From Mucor racemosus (lineage: Eukaryota; Mucoromycota; Mucoromycetes; Mucorales; Mucoraceae): a DNA stretch of 64,000 nt. The DNA lies in NCBI GenBank assembly GCA_027405735.1, contig JAPEHQ010000003.1:1736001-1800000 (forward strand), in the 5' to 3' direction. Shown piece after piece: positions 10,047-22,969 of this stretch. The notes under the pieces are model-generated. The model made no database searches. It had not been told where the DNA came from and was given only the letters and a program-made list of their open reading frames with translations. Position 1 is the stretch's first letter. Every line of letters starts with the position of its first letter. A program made the translations under genes and the position numbers.

Positions 10047-12881
10047 ATTTTAGATGATGATTATGACAAAAAGAAAAAGGAGTAATGATAAAGTTGGTAT
10101 TTAAAAGGGGGGATTTGATTTACTGAGGGTATAAAGAAGATGAGAAAGAGAGGAGAAGAGAAAGAAAGTGTGTATCAAGAAGAAAAGAAGGCTGCAAACA
10201 GGGTTGGTATTTATTACAATTGCGGAGTACCTTGATTGTTACTATTTCTTAAAAGGAAAAGCAATAGCATTACAATGAACATATCCTATATTTCTCACGT
10301 GGATACAAATCTCGATATGTTGACCAAAGTTACTCTCAATCATACTGTTTAAATCATATCAACATCTATACCTAACCATTCTGTACTTTTATATAAAAAA
10401 TTGTATTTATACATCAAAATTATATGAAATAAAAGGGCAAATCAGTATATAAATTAGCCCTCATGTTATGTTCCTCAAAACCAACCTGTGAAAGTAAAAA
10501 TAACAAATAACAACGTTATAGTCATAATGAGGCGGAGATCTAACCAAATGAACACCAAAAAGCAACGGTTCATTTTGGTTTTTCATATAGATTTTTAAAT
10601 GTGCATAGATTCAATATAAATGCCTGTTCGATAATATTACATCGCTATATGGGTATATATTATATATTTATTAATGCAAGATTTTTACATTTAAAAGATT
10701 CTTTTTAAAAAATAAAAAAACAAACCTTCTATGTTGATTAATGTCTATATTGAAATGTTGTGAAAACAAACGTCTTTCATTACACAAAGCTATCGTAATT
10801 CCAAACTTGGGAATGCTTTTCGACAACATACATTTAGTAGTTATATAATATAACTAAAGTTCAAATGTTGATTATTCACATCATAATGTTGATATCATCT
10901 TTGTATTGTTATTGTTGCTTGTTATTTACCAAAATAATTTTGTATTTGTGATACGCCCAATTTCTTAGATATCCTCTCCCCCATTTTAATATCAACTACA
11001 CATTGTATTAGATTGTACAAGGTTGATCGATTCCTTCATCGATATACTTCTTTACATGTAAATCAATTCTTTTTCTATTTCCGGATGATCATTCCGAATT
11101 ATTAAATGCAATTCTGTATGTAAATCAAAAATCAAACTTTCAGAGGCCTTTTTTCTATTATTTTTTCTCTGTAAATGGCAACTCAAATGTTGTCCTTCTA
11201 TTCAAAAAAAGAATAATATATATTTACTACGATAATATATAAATATGAAGGGTTTGTGCTGCATCTTTATAATATGTTGTGTTTCGCGAATCACAATAAT
11301 TTGCTTTTGTATAACCAAAGATAAAAGAAAACATGGCATTTTTTTTTTTTTTTTTTTTTTTTTGGTTTCTTTGAGAGAAATAATGGCGCCAGATTTGTTT
11401 GTGTATATACTGAAAATCCCAAAAAAAAAATAAAACTTTATGTTCATGTTCCATAATTTACAATACTATAAAAATATGAAAACAATTTTTTTATGTATGT
11501 GTATATGTTTTTCGTTTCTGCATCGATAGTTTGCGGCTATCCAATTAATTGCAGCATTCGGTAATCACCATTTGAAGTATATGGATTTTCTTGATATCTG
11601 ATTTTTTGTTATTGCAAAATCCAAATGCAGTAATAATTGAACCTCCCCTGTGATCGTACAAACACATGTAATTCATACAAACACTTGATAAAATAGGTTA
11701 CAATAGAGATGCAAGTGTATTGTGTATGTATTTACACAACAGCACTAACTTTTTTTATCTATTAGTTACATATTTTAAAACCTTATAATAATGTCTTACC
11801 AACGAAAAAACTGTTGGGGATAAAATATATGGAGCTTCTCTTTTAGCAGTAAAAGTAATGATAACTGTTAGATGCTAGTTTGGAATTGTTCCTAATTGCT
11901 ATGGACAAATTTGAAGATTTACCCCTGGTTGCTATGGAGATCTTTTGATCATGTGCTCGGTTGCTATGGAAATCAATGCTTCGGTAAATCTTTTGGAAAC
12001 TTCATTTGATAATGAAAAAAATACCGAATTTATGTAATACTGCATTATAGAAAGCATGTATAGATGAACATGAGTATGAAATAAATATTTCCAAATGTAT
12101 AAAGCATCGTAATATGCATATTCACACAATTGGGCTCAGCATATTAAAAAATTGAAAAAAAAAAATTGAAAAAGAGCTGCATATTACACAGTTTCAAGGA
12201 TTGTTTCACCACTTTTCAAGGCTGCTAAAATGTATATTGAGCATTGAGTGAAATCTTCAGCATGTCCTGTTAATATTATATTTTTTTATTTTTATGAAAA
12301 AATTGCAAAAAGTTGAAATTTTATGAGGTTTGATACCTGATATGTCTGAATATATCAGAAATGTAGAATATTTCAAATGCTTTAAATGTCTAAAAAAAAT
12401 TAGGTAACTGATCCCAAACTTTAATTGAATGGATAAATAGTAATCGAGATATCATCTTAGACATGATTTTTTTTTTTTTTTTTTTTTTTAGCATCTATGA
12501 CATTTTAGAGATGAAAAGTTACAGCAACAGCAATTACAATAACAATAACAATAATCAAATTGGAAATGTTTCTACATGAAAGCCCGGACATATATGATGA
12601 CGTTGTAACATCTAATTCGTTTAAATCTATCGGAAAACCTCCTCGTTAGGTGAAAAATCTTTGGTGAGAAAGGGAAGGGTCATATTTGAGGGAGACACAA
12701 AGATATTGGGCGAGTAGAAAAAAAATAATCTACTAGTAAAAAAGAAAATAAAAAGGAAAAATAGACTAAAAAGTCTCTCTATATCTCAATAAACAATATT
12801 TCAACTAACAGTAAGTTGCTTTATTCAATAAAATATTTAAAAAGACTAAAATACAACAACAAAAAACTTATTGCAAACAAG
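10047..12881. other. Long divergent intergenic region (F-box gene / Epl1)
   Basis: About 2.8 kb with no supportable gene. The left end (10060-10200) is AG-rich and probably the F-box gene's 5' UTR and core promoter; the right end (12660-12880) is the Epl1 promoter. T homopolymers sit at about 11339-11361 and 12469-12489. A cluster of three TTGCTATGG motifs is listed separately. Short frames at 11202-11454 and 11932-12129 run through homopolymers and show no protein-like composition. Confidence 0.6.
11896..11970. promoter_or_regulatory. Three regularly spaced TTGCTATGG motifs (RFX half-site-like)
   Basis: TTGCTATGGA begins at 11896, 11929 and 11961, so starts are 33 and 32 bp apart, close to three helical turns. 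The last two are GGTTGCTATGGA. The core GTTGCYATGG is the half-site bound by RFX-family winged-helix proteins, which fungi possess. The sites lie about 0.9 kb upstream of Epl1 and 1.85 kb upstream of the F-box gene. Regulation is an inference from motif and spacing only. Confidence 0.35.
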
Positions 12882-15172
12882 ATGGTGTCTCGTTTCAGAG
12901 TAAAAAAGCTCTCTCCAAAACACCCACTCCCTATTTATAAAGAATATCAGCTCCCCGATCTTACAGATGCTGCGAATACACAAAGATCAGTTCCTCAGAT
13001 AGAGACTGGTGTTGAGAAAGAAGAAGAGGAAGAGGTAATTAATCAGTTTGCTATTATGTTTACGTGGGTCTATTGTGGTCAAATATTATGATTATTTGGC
13101 TGTATGGGACCATGTACAAAAAAAAAAAAAAATATAGTTATTGCGTAGTAGTGTGTGTGTGTGTGTGTGTGTGTGAATTGTAGTGTTATCTCTTAAATAT
13201 TTACCCGACATCTGACCAAATCTGTAACATTGTAGCATGATTTACAAGCTGCTATTTCTGCTGCCCAAGCAGCTGTAACTACCGGTGCTTCGGTTGAAAA
13301 GTATATTCCTACTCCAGATGCATCTCGTTTTATTCCTAAAGAAGAATATCGTTCATTATACAAGAAAAATTACAAGGAGCCATCTACATTAATACGATTT
13401 TCTTCAACTGTAGAAGATTCAATTGGATGTCCTTATTATATGGATGAAAAGGATGAAACCTATTTGGAATCATATAATAAACAACATCCTGGTGAATTAT
13501 TATCTGAAGATTTATTCGAAAAGATCATGTGGGAAATTGAATCAATTGCAAACCAACATTGGCCACATCTTGATTTAGACCCTTCTCATATTCCTGATTT
13601 CAAGACATTTAGTGAGAGTATTCCTGACCATTCAAAGCTTAAATCATTTCCAAATATACAATTAATCTATCAACATTGGAGTCAACGTCGTGAAGAAAGA
13701 CAAGGCAAATCAATTACGCCTCAATTAAAATTTGAAGAAGCTGTAAAGAATGAAAATGATCCATATGTTTGTTTCCGTCGAAGAGAAACTAAACCAGTTC
13801 GTAAAACAAGACGTACAGATCAACAATCATTAGAAAGATTAAGAAAATTACGCTCAGAATTGGAAATGGCTAGAAATTTGATGGAAATGGTTGTTCGTAG
13901 AGAAAAGATTCGTAAAGAAGGTTTGGTCTTAGAGCACACTGTATTTGACAAAAAGAGAACATTACAAGAATATCAAAAGACATTGGGTATCAAGGAAGAT
14001 GAGGATTTATTGCCTTTATTGAAAAAGAAGCGAAAGATTGAAAGCTCGTCTGGGTAAATGTTTTACATGTTTGGCATTTTGTCCTTGTTTTATTAATGTA
14101 TTTAATAGTGCAACCATCAAAATCCCATTACACAAACTTCGAAGAGATCGTCTTGACAAGTCTCCTACACAAATTGCTATAGAAGCGGAATTGGCTCGTA
14201 AAAAGGAAATGGACCTTCCTTATGAAGATTGTACCGAGGTAATGTCTAAATTATCATCATTGTATAGTAAACCTTAAATACTAACCTTGAAATATCATTT
14301 TTATTTATAGTCTCCATATCAACCATTTCCCTTGTCGACTCCAAATCATTTCTATCAACCTATTAATGCAACATCATTTGATAATTCAGAACAAACAGCT
14401 CCCAAATTCCGAAAGCGTATGGGTAGAAATGGTCGTTTATACATTGATCGTAAAGGTTTTACATTATCTTCAGAACAACAACATGGTAATGGTGGTAAAA
14501 CACGGCCTGGAGCACAATCACAATCTGTTTATAATAGATATAAATTTGATTCTGATATGAGCGATGATGAATCTTCAGATGAAAAAGATGAAATGGATAG
14601 TTTGTATTTACAACATAGAGTGAAATTGTTATCAGAAAATGAGTTGAGAAATTTAGTTACTGTTCCATTTTTGACACCTTTGAATATGATTAATATTAAT
14701 CATGCTCGTTCTACTGCTGCTGCTGCTGCTACTGCTGCTACTGCTGCTACTGCAGTAACAAATGCTCAACAACAACAGCAACAACAGCCTGCCGTTTCTC
14801 GTGTGTCTCCTTCTACATCTGCAGTATCACCTTCATTATCATCATCATCAACAGCAACAACTCCTGTAACCAATCGTATTTCATCACAACAACTTTCTAC
14901 ATCAAATTCAATTCCTTTATCTTCTCCTATCAATAGTGTTGTTGGTAATTCCTCAGCTAGTGTACCTATTAAAAGACAAAATAGTCGTACCAAAATGACA
15001 CCTCAGCAAGCAGCTGTTGCAATGGCAAATGGTATGATTGCTGCCAATATGGCTGCCGTCGTAAATAATTCAACTGGTAATAATAAGGCTGCTATGCAAA
15101 GAGCTATGGCAGCTGCTCAGCAACAACAACAGCAACAACAACAACAACAACAACAACAGCAGCAGCAGCAGC

Positions 15173-15203
<31 letters not shown>

Positions 15204-15325
15204 TCTCAATAGTCGTAAGTAACCTTGAATATATCAAAGCTTTTTTTCGTAATCTCACAAATGTCCTTTTTTCAATAGCCAACAAAACAAAGCATACTAG
15301 TCCACCTTTATCACTTCATTTCTAA
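12882..15325 (+). CDS. EPL1: Enhancer-of-polycomb-like protein (Epl1, NuA4 subunit)
   Basis: A predicted 683-residue homologue of Epl1, the scaffold of the NuA4/piccolo histone H4/H2A acetyltransferase in the nucleus. Exons are 12882-13034, 13236-14053, 14109-14238, 14311-15214 and 15279-15325. The N-terminal EPC domain begins MVSRFRVKKLSPKHPLPIYK and continues through IPKEEYRSLYKKNYKEP and PYYMDEKDE. The diagnostic NDPYVCFRRRETKPVRKTRR follows, then a coiled-coil/basic stretch. Exon 4 is low-complexity, with Ala, Ser/Thr and a run of about 28 Gln. The 201-nt first intron holds a (GT)n microsatellite; the others are about 55-72 nt. The last exon adds only 15 residues and a stop, supported by a GTAAGT donor at 15215; without it the protein would end four codons after the Gln run. 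The ATG at 12882 matches the conserved family N-terminus. Confidence 0.88.
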
Positions 15326-15874
15326 ACTATTTCATACATATTGTACAATAATTGGACCCTTTTTTTCCTCTTCTCCCCTCTTTGTAATTAACTGCAGACT
15401 TTTACTCAAAATATTTGCGACACACAACATAAAGATTGAATTAATACCCATATTTCTGTCCAAAAGTTAATAAAATTTACAACATACCCTATTTCATAAA
15501 CAAATCCATTTATGCATCAAGTATTCTGTATGTTGAGAGGGTCGCTAGTTTGTAAAAGATGCATGATAATAGTATCCAATTAATAAACAATTACACTTTT
15601 TTTAGCTTCTTTATTTTGTAAATGTTTCACTTGTATATGCACATACAAAATGTTTCAAGAATTACTACATGTTCATTTTTTATGATAAAACTAGTTTCTT
15701 ACATTGGGATAATGCATTAAAAGGTCAATTTTGTCATCTAATTTTTTTTTTTTTGAAAAATATTGAACAAAAATTGATAAAGTTGAATTAATTTATTTAT
15801 TGAGGTATTACATATTATAGCATTGATATTCTGTCGTACCAGACGGGATAGGGAGAAGCTATTTATGAGGTGGT
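15326..15874. other. Convergent 3' intergenic region
   Basis: About 550 bp between the ends of Epl1 (+) and the chitinase gene (-). It is AT-rich, with several AATAAA-like signals on both strands (for example near 15470 and 15580) suited to 3' end formation. No gene is seen. Confidence 0.6.
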
Positions 15875-17618
15875 TTACTTGATACGCAAAGAAGTGGGGT
15901 TAGGGGCAACAAAGACACCAGACTTGATATTACCTTGAACTCCAACAACGATAGCCATACTTTGGTTGAAATCGTTCTTTGCTTGAATACGAACGCTAGT
16001 ACCAACTTGTCTAATAGAGCCGGTATCGGTGCTAGTGAACTTGACATTGCTAGGTGATGTGAATTCAATGGTAACTGTATTACCAAAAGGCTTAATGTTA
16101 GTACGATGAGCGTTAATAATGGCCTTGAATGCATCAGCAGAAGAACTAGCAACAACAAATTGAGCTTCAACTTGAGATGCCTTGTATGGCTTGGGAACAG
16201 CACCACCCTTGTTGAGAGTAGCATGCAAAATGTCACGGGCGCTGAGGGCAGAGCAAGTAGTTGAACCACTAGAATAACCACAGTAGACGGAAGCTCCATC
16301 AGTTGTAGGAATACATTGAGTACTGCTGGGACATGATGTAACTGACCATTTACCGTAAACGCAAACAGCATAAGCACCACCAGTAGTACAGACATATTTA
16401 CCCTCAGTAGAACAAGCTTGACCAGCAGCAACGCAAGTACCAGGAGTACTGGTTGAAGTAGCAGTAGCGGTAGATGAAGTAGCAGTAGTAGTGGATGAAG
16501 ATGAGGAAATAGCAGATGTAGTTGTAGTCTTGGTGGTAGCAGTAGTGACAGTTCCACCGCCTGAACCCTTGACAAGACTGTAAAGTTGAGAAGCAAATTG
16601 AGCATTATTCCAAGCTTGAGAAGCATCCCAAACAGATACACCACCAAATATACCAGGGTATTGGGAAGCAAGTTGAGGAACAATAGTTTGAATAGTAGAA
16701 ATAGGAGCATAACCACTACCAGCGGCAGTAGCAGATCCAGGAACAGTAAAGTAAATCTTCACATTCTTGTTGGGCGATTTAGTTGTAGCCCAATCAGCCC
16801 AAGTATCGTAATTGAATGAATTACCTACTGCAGAACAGTAATTATTATAGAATTGAACATTGACAAAATCAAGTCCAACACCATCAAGGACAGAACCGAG
16901 AATGGCATCAGGGAATGGGCATTGGGGTGCTGCACCAACCAAAAATCCAGAGGAAAACTTGGAGCGAACAGCATTTACAAATGCCTAGAAAGATTTACAT
17001 TAAAAAATATGGATTAATAAATATGATTGTTTTTACTTACTATATATCCAGTAGATGGACCACCTTCAATATCAAGATCAACACCATCAATAACGGAATC
17101 ACCAAATGGTCTATATGTGGAAGATCCACCACCAAACATATCCCAAATAGTTTGGGCAAAAGTTTGGCCTTGAGCATCACTGCTGAAACCATAAGAACCA
17201 GCAGCACCACCAAGAGAAAGAATTACTTTAACACCTTTACTTTGACAAGTCTTGATATCTATATAATTACTCGTTAATTTCTGTAGTATCTCTTGTTTCA
17301 TAAATCACTAATCTACTTACCAGTGCCAATAGCGGGACAAGTGAGTAAAGCTGTACCTGGAAAGGTAGTTTCACAAGCATTTGAGAAATTAATACCAGGA
17401 AGACCACCTACATTAAAAATGTGAAGGAAGGACAAGATAACAGCGTCCGTTTTTCCTGAATTACAATAAGAAGCTAATGAGTCTTGAGTTGAAGAACCAC
17501 CTGCAGAGTTTTGACCCCAATAATACATGACATTTGGAGAACTTGAGCTGAAGGCAGCTTGGACACCACAAGATGATAGTAATGCAGCAGCAGCAATTCC
17601 GATAGAATGTAACAACAT
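15875..17618 (-). CDS. Secreted GH18 chitinase with chitin-binding module
   Basis: A predicted 541-residue endochitinase hydrolysing beta-1,4-GlcNAc chains, secreted or cell-wall associated. Exons are 17618-17321, 17258-17041 and 16984-15875. A signal peptide covers about residues 1-21 (hydrophobic, ending GVQA). The GH18 barrel follows: the SLGG motif is at residues 114-117 and the catalytic DGVDLDIE at 157-164, with Glu164 as the proton donor and the Asp residues intact. A Thr/Ser-rich linker, likely O-glycosylated, leads to a Cys-rich module ([35 protein letters not shown]) resembling CBM19. After it comes a roughly 110-residue C-terminal domain found in mucoralean chitinases. The family is fungal class III, Cts1/Rhizopus type, active in hyphal wall remodelling or autolysis. 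Both introns have GTAAGT donors and preserve the frame. Confidence 0.9.
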
Positions 17619-19328
17619 GATTTGTAGTTTAATGAAGGTAAAAGAAAGATTTTGATCTGAATTGAATTGAGGTGAACTTACAAATTGTTTAGCTTATTTA
17701 TATTATTTGACAATTTGACTACAAACAAAAATACCACACACAAATCAAGTGTTACATCTTTCTTGCTTACATTACGAATATTTACTATTATAAAACATGT
17801 GAAAACCATCGTTTTACGCTTTTAATTTATGATATTAATGCATTGCATAATATTATTCGTATTGTCAATATAGTAACAATTTGATTTTTAATCAAGTGTA
17901 ACACCATGATGGTATAACAAGGATGATCGAAATTATATATTGTATCCTTCGCCCTGATATAACAATTTCTTTCTCCCCCCCCCCTCCGTCTCTCTCCATT
18001 TGTTACACTAATCAATTGAAAGGGTTGAAAGGGGTGTTGTAGATTTATCATTTTAAGCAATCTGAAATCAAAAGAGTAGAATTTAATAAGTTTGTCTGTA
18101 TTAATGATCTACTAGTCATCTAACGAAATGTTATTAAACTACTGTATATATATACAACATGTGCTGACAACAATGCGTATATTTTCATGTCTAAACCTCA
18201 TGTGATTCATGTGGTATAATAATATAAGGGTCAATTGACTTTTTGCTCAACTTTATGTATGAATTATACTTGTAGAAGGGAAAAAAAAAGGGTTCTCGTC
18301 AATACGATTAATGTTACATTTCATTATATTGCAAAATATTATATAATCGATTAATAAATTCTAGATTGATTCTTTTGCAAGCGAATTCATTTTACGGAAA
18401 AAAAACAAAAAATGTAGAGGCAACCATCATTGACTTTATAAACTAATTGTGCAAAAAGTGGGTTAAATGAATCAAGTGATGGAATGTAAAATAATTCTAA
18501 ACTTGCTCTCAATTATATTGTATAGGATGATTGCGATACAGGTTTTTTAATATAAAAGTTCAATTGATTCGAGACCTGGGAATTCAGATACAAAACAACT
18601 TTGTTTACGTGTGAATGAGGACACTTGTAATCGTCTCACTAAAAATTGTACGGTAAAATATATAATATATTATCAAGCAGATCTCTGATCAGCGACGTAT
18701 TCTTTGTGCATCATTATTGCGTATTCAATTTCATTGATTATATTTGCTTTAGAGTAAGTTGATCAATTATGAAGAGTTAACTTTGATTATGTACAAACAT
18801 AAACACACACACGCTTTCGTCAAGTTGTATTCCATGGTTGAACAATTCAATGTGTTACAATGACAACGTAATCAAAGTTTACCAAACTAATAGTATCGAT
18901 TCCATGGACTCTTTGTATGTATATATTTAGTTTTTGCATTGATATTGAACAACGGGTTCATCTTGATCATAAAAGAGATTTTTTACTTTACAGTTCCTTT
19001 TTTCCTGAATGGGTAAATCTGTTAATTACTGCAATTGTACTAGATCATCTTGTGCAACTGGTATTTTCCAAAGGTTAAATGATAGATTGTTGGGGGAGAA
19101 AAAACTATTCTACATTTGAATTTAAATTTAACGTTTCATCATACACTCACTAAAGTAATCAATTATCTATATTATCTCATACACATATATACAAACATAA
19201 CATAAAACATCAAAACAAAAAATAATCATCATATGACAGGCGTACTATTTCCGAGGAACTAGCATTTACCATACAAACACTATTGTTGACATTTTGTCAA
19301 TTTATTATAATCGCAATTATCATCATTT
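17619..19328. other. Intergenic upstream of the chitinase gene
   Basis: About 1.7 kb with no supportable gene. The first 100 bp should be the chitinase promoter and 5' UTR. A polypyrimidine run (CCCCCCCCCTCC near 17974) and short A runs are present. A minus-strand frame at 17827-18060 crosses the homopolymer and is judged spurious. Confidence 0.6.
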
Positions 19329-20336
19329 TCAATAGAAAAACCAACGTAAGAATTCTTCCTCATATTCATTGCCTTTGACTGAATTTAACACAGCTAATAC
19401 AATTTGTAAATTATCAATGTTCCATGATCCATTTCTCGAAACAGGAATTATGTGATCAAACGATAATAAAAGCATTGCATTTGTATGGGGTTGAATTTTT
19501 CTTCCCCAAAATCCTTGAATACCACTCCAGGCACATTTTCCGTTTGAAGCCTCCATAAAACCTTTCACTTGAGATTTGGTAGGAAATATGAACTTTTCAG
19601 ATGCCAATTTAGCTTGAGGAAAATGCTTTCTATATCGTTTTTTCGATCGACGTAAAAAATTAGAAGCACGTTTATCAAATAATCTTGATAAATCGAGGTT
19701 TTGATCTTTCCACGAATCATTGTACAGGAAATCCATCATATCATTACAATTGCCAATCATTGCTGTTTGATTCGGTGGCTCTGTCAGCTTTTTATATGCA
19801 TCAAATTTTGATTGCTGATCAAGTATGAAGTTATTGGCTGTAAAGTATTCGTTTCCATCAAAAGACTGCTGATAAAACATATTGTGTGTTTTGATATCAT
19901 GACTAAATCGATGATTTCGAACTAATCTCACTACATCTCTCATATCTGGAATATTACGGCATTGTCCATAAAGTCTATCATTCATTAATATCTACATGCA
20001 TTGTATCATAATTCATTTCATTCACTTTATATACCTTGCACATCCTATACAAGTATGATTCTTATTTGATTTTTGTGATAGTGGATGTTGAGTAAATAAC
20101 CTTCCACATTCAATGCAGTATTCATGTTGGCTATTCTCATCGACTGCATTGATCATCTTATTCTCTCCATACACTGTATTAAGTTCTACCACATGCTTCA
20201 TTTTATCAGCTGTTAACCAATAGAAATTTCTTTTGGGGCTCAATGCGTTTAATAATGGATTAGATATCTGGCGGTGAGCGCCATTTTCTAATGTAAGCAA
20301 AGGGGAAATAGATGTAAGCAACCTATTTCTGAACAT
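19329..20336 (-). CDS. HNH-endonuclease-domain protein with N-terminal CxxC zinc-finger-like motif
   Basis: A predicted 315-residue protein. Exons are 20336-20035 and 19974-19329, with a 60-nt intron (GTATAT...GATAG); the acceptor at 19975 was chosen because the nearer TAG at 19991 gives an immediate stop. Splicing creates a Cys cluster, CIEC near residue 80 and CIGCARLYGQC at the junction, likely a zinc site. The C-terminus carries an HNH-like core: KCAWSG (Cys at 248), SFDHIIPVSRNG (Asp274, His275), DNLQIV (Asn289) and NSVKG (Asn298). This is the DH...N...N pattern of HNH nucleases that cut DNA with one metal ion, but the CxxC pairs usual inside the HNH fold are incomplete. The middle contains a basic stretch (RRSKKRYRKHF). 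It could be a domesticated mobile-element nuclease or an uncharacterised fungal family. It stands alone with no neighbouring partner gene. Confidence 0.65.
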
Positions 20337-22343
20337 TATGTTTACTAAAGAGTAATTTCTAGTATCAAATTTTGATTTCAAGTATAAAGAAAACGAACGC
20401 GATATTATTTCGCATCTGGGTAAAGTTTAAATAGTTTTTGATTGCATGACAATAATATATCATATTTTATATTTAATCATTAGCTTGATTTATTGCCTTT
20501 AATGGGCGCATCTCTCTATTGTAAAAAATACCAAGTGTAGGCAATATTGTTAAATGTATCATATAAACGGTAGTTGTTCCGGCTGATATCTTGTTTGAGT
20601 GATGGACCCAGTTGCTAAATATGTAATGTACAAATTTGCATCGAATTTTGCATGAATGATGGATTGCGATGGCTCTTCAAGGAAAAATAACTTCATAAAT
20701 TTGGATTGTTTTGTAGTGAAGCCTCAGCATACATTTTTTAGAACAAAGCTATTAGTTAATAGTTTAGTGTCATTACTATTTGGCATTATTTTGTTCTTTA
20801 GAAAGATATCGATACAATATTGGAAAATCCGAAATTACAAGTTGTTTTTATTTTTGACATCTCTAAGAGCTCTCAAAAACAAATTGCGATCGGGTATACC
20901 AAATTAAAGATGTATTTAGAATAGTAGCTTACATCAAGTGTAAGAAAAAAAACCCCTATAGTAATTTGCATTTGTGGTAGTCTTAAGCATAAACCGTTTT
21001 AAGTGACTAATCACTTTTGTCAATAAAACAAACAGAATTAAATTAAATCGATTATTTGGTTTTTCAAAATATGAAGATGCTCAAAATATATAGTTTTTAA
21101 TTAAACTATTTGCTCAAATATAGCAGCGCTGTTGTTGGAGGAATAAATACATTATGTCCAAAGCTAATGGAAACAACAAACCGATCTCTCATTTATACCA
21201 ATCAAACAAACGGTATTGCACCACTCAATCCTCTATTTCGCTACATCATAATGTACGCAAGAATTTCCGCTTTCATTCACACCGTTTTACTTGGCTCTAG
21301 CTGCACTTCAATAGAGTATATGGTGATAGAAATAAACATTGTAAAAGTGTCGAAGCCAGTTAGGCATGAATCAATCAGCAATATCGCTCAAAGCCATTTT
21401 AAGCGCCTCTAAAACTATTTGGTCATATCAAAAATTCAACGTCCTTAAACACGCTCACCATTACACTTCAGCAGTGCCTTGAAGCACCTGATTCTGTATC
21501 CACATATAGCCTCTAATTACACATTTCACTTCTGTCCAGAATTAAAATCCTTCAGATAATCAATACGTCGTCATTTCTGGTAGCTACGCCTTTAATTATT
21601 TCTGTGTCAACCGCTTTTTTGCCTTTCTTTATATAATGGACAGGACTAGGACAGACAATGTAAGTTACCTATTGATGAAAACGGCAAGCCTATCGAGAAA
21701 CTTTGGAAGATAGGAGCTCTCGTGTCTGCTTGATCTTTGAACTTGAACTACTTTCCAGTAGCGGACACCAGCTCAGCAATTATGTAAGTAATTACCCGGT
21801 GGTTAATGAGTTGAGATGGTTTACTACGGGGGACTGTACAAAACAAGTATTGCAACGAAGAGAGATTCAAAACTAAGTAATTTCATTGTAATTAAACATC
21901 TGAACTAATAATATATCTTATAGACCTACGTTGGTTGGCGTCTTCTAGCCAAGCGGATATTCACCTGCTCAATCCTTGATGAGGACGAGTCTTTGATTAC
22001 ATTTACATGTGGTACGTTGCCTAACCAACATTGTATCGTATGACGTGATTCGCATGCCCTATTCGACGTCTCTTTGGTAGATTAGACATTTCCAATAGGG
22101 TCCTGTACATGCCATACCTTTTTAAAAGTAAATTTTGTCCAAGTACTAATAATAAAGCAAAGTTGATTCTGTGAAATTAATACTAATAAATGGAAATAAG
22201 AAGCTGGTCCATGACGAGGAAGTATTTGGAAACAATAGCTATAATAATAATTATCTCGTTAATGATAATTTAGCTTCAAGTTTTCTGTAGCGTAGATAGT
22301 ACTCAGGTACAGTGTATGTGGTTGGCAAACTGTAGATTGTGTT
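20337..22343. other. Intergenic, gene-poor
   Basis: About 2 kb without a convincing gene. Frames at 20656-20907 and 21110-21412 have no recognisable domain and ordinary intergenic composition. A stretch at about 21655-21733 reads on the plus strand as LPIDENGKPIEKLWKIGALV then a stop. It looks like a fragment of a coding sequence, possibly of a transposable element, and is followed by an intron-like segment ending TATAG near 21924. Confidence 0.5.
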
Positions 22344-22510
22344 TTTAGGCGGGGGAAAACAAGTGTTTTACTTTTGAAGCGTTTATACTCGCTGAAAAAT
22401 TACGATGAATAGAAATAACTCTTTTGCCAATATTTTGTAGCATATCAAGTATAGCCCTACATTTTTTATTTCCTGATTATCTATTGAAATGGGGGCACGC
22501 TCCAATTTTC
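22344..22510 (+). repeat. Repeat R3, copy 1
   Basis: Contains AGGCGGGGGAAAACAAG at its left and ATTGAAATGGGGGCACGCTCC at its right. It matches 37527-37705 in the same orientation at roughly 80% by eye. Here it precedes repeat R2; in the other copy it follows R2. Confidence 0.8.
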
Positions 22511-22969
22511 AATATGACCATATAAAATTGTATATTCAGATATGCACATGTAACTGAGCTTGAATCCAAAAAGTGTTCAAATGGAAAAAAAATCCAAAAA
22601 AATCCTTGTATGTTTAATTACTCACAAAAATGCATAGTAAGTTAAACTGGCGTATTAAATATCTTGGATTCAGTTTTTAATTCTGAATCCATCTGTGTAG
22701 GTTTTGAAAATGTTTTTCTCATAAAATCTCTAGTAAATTTAGTATCAAATTCTAACGGTTTTTGATCAAAAAGTACCCTTCATTCAAATGCAATCCTAAA
22801 ATATTTTATTTTTACGTTATGCGCAACAAAATTATCTACAGAATGAGTATTTATAAGTAGCTGTAGTCCTATTTTTCGTGGGGATATACATTTTTTTAAT
22901 CTTTTTTTTTGTAAAACCGAAAATTTTTCCTTGTATATCCTCGTCCAAAATGGATCCTTTTTTGTATCA

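Noticed and set aside
11202..11454. Frames on both strands around the poly(T) at 11339
   Set aside because: They exist only because homopolymers contain no stop codons.
14766..15285. Minus-strand frames across the CAA/CAG runs of Epl1
   Set aside because: Poly-Leu and poly-Cys antisense readings of the Gln run; the sense strand carries the conserved Epl1 protein.
15859..16716. 285-codon Leu-rich minus-strand frame
   Set aside because: It is an alternate-frame shadow of the chitinase third exon, which has the catalytic-domain continuation and CBM19-like cysteines in the other frame.
21960..22000. TTGATGAGGACGAGTC considered as a hammerhead ribozyme core
   Set aside because: The CUGAUGA core is changed to UUGAUGA, and the GAAA box and matching stems are missing.
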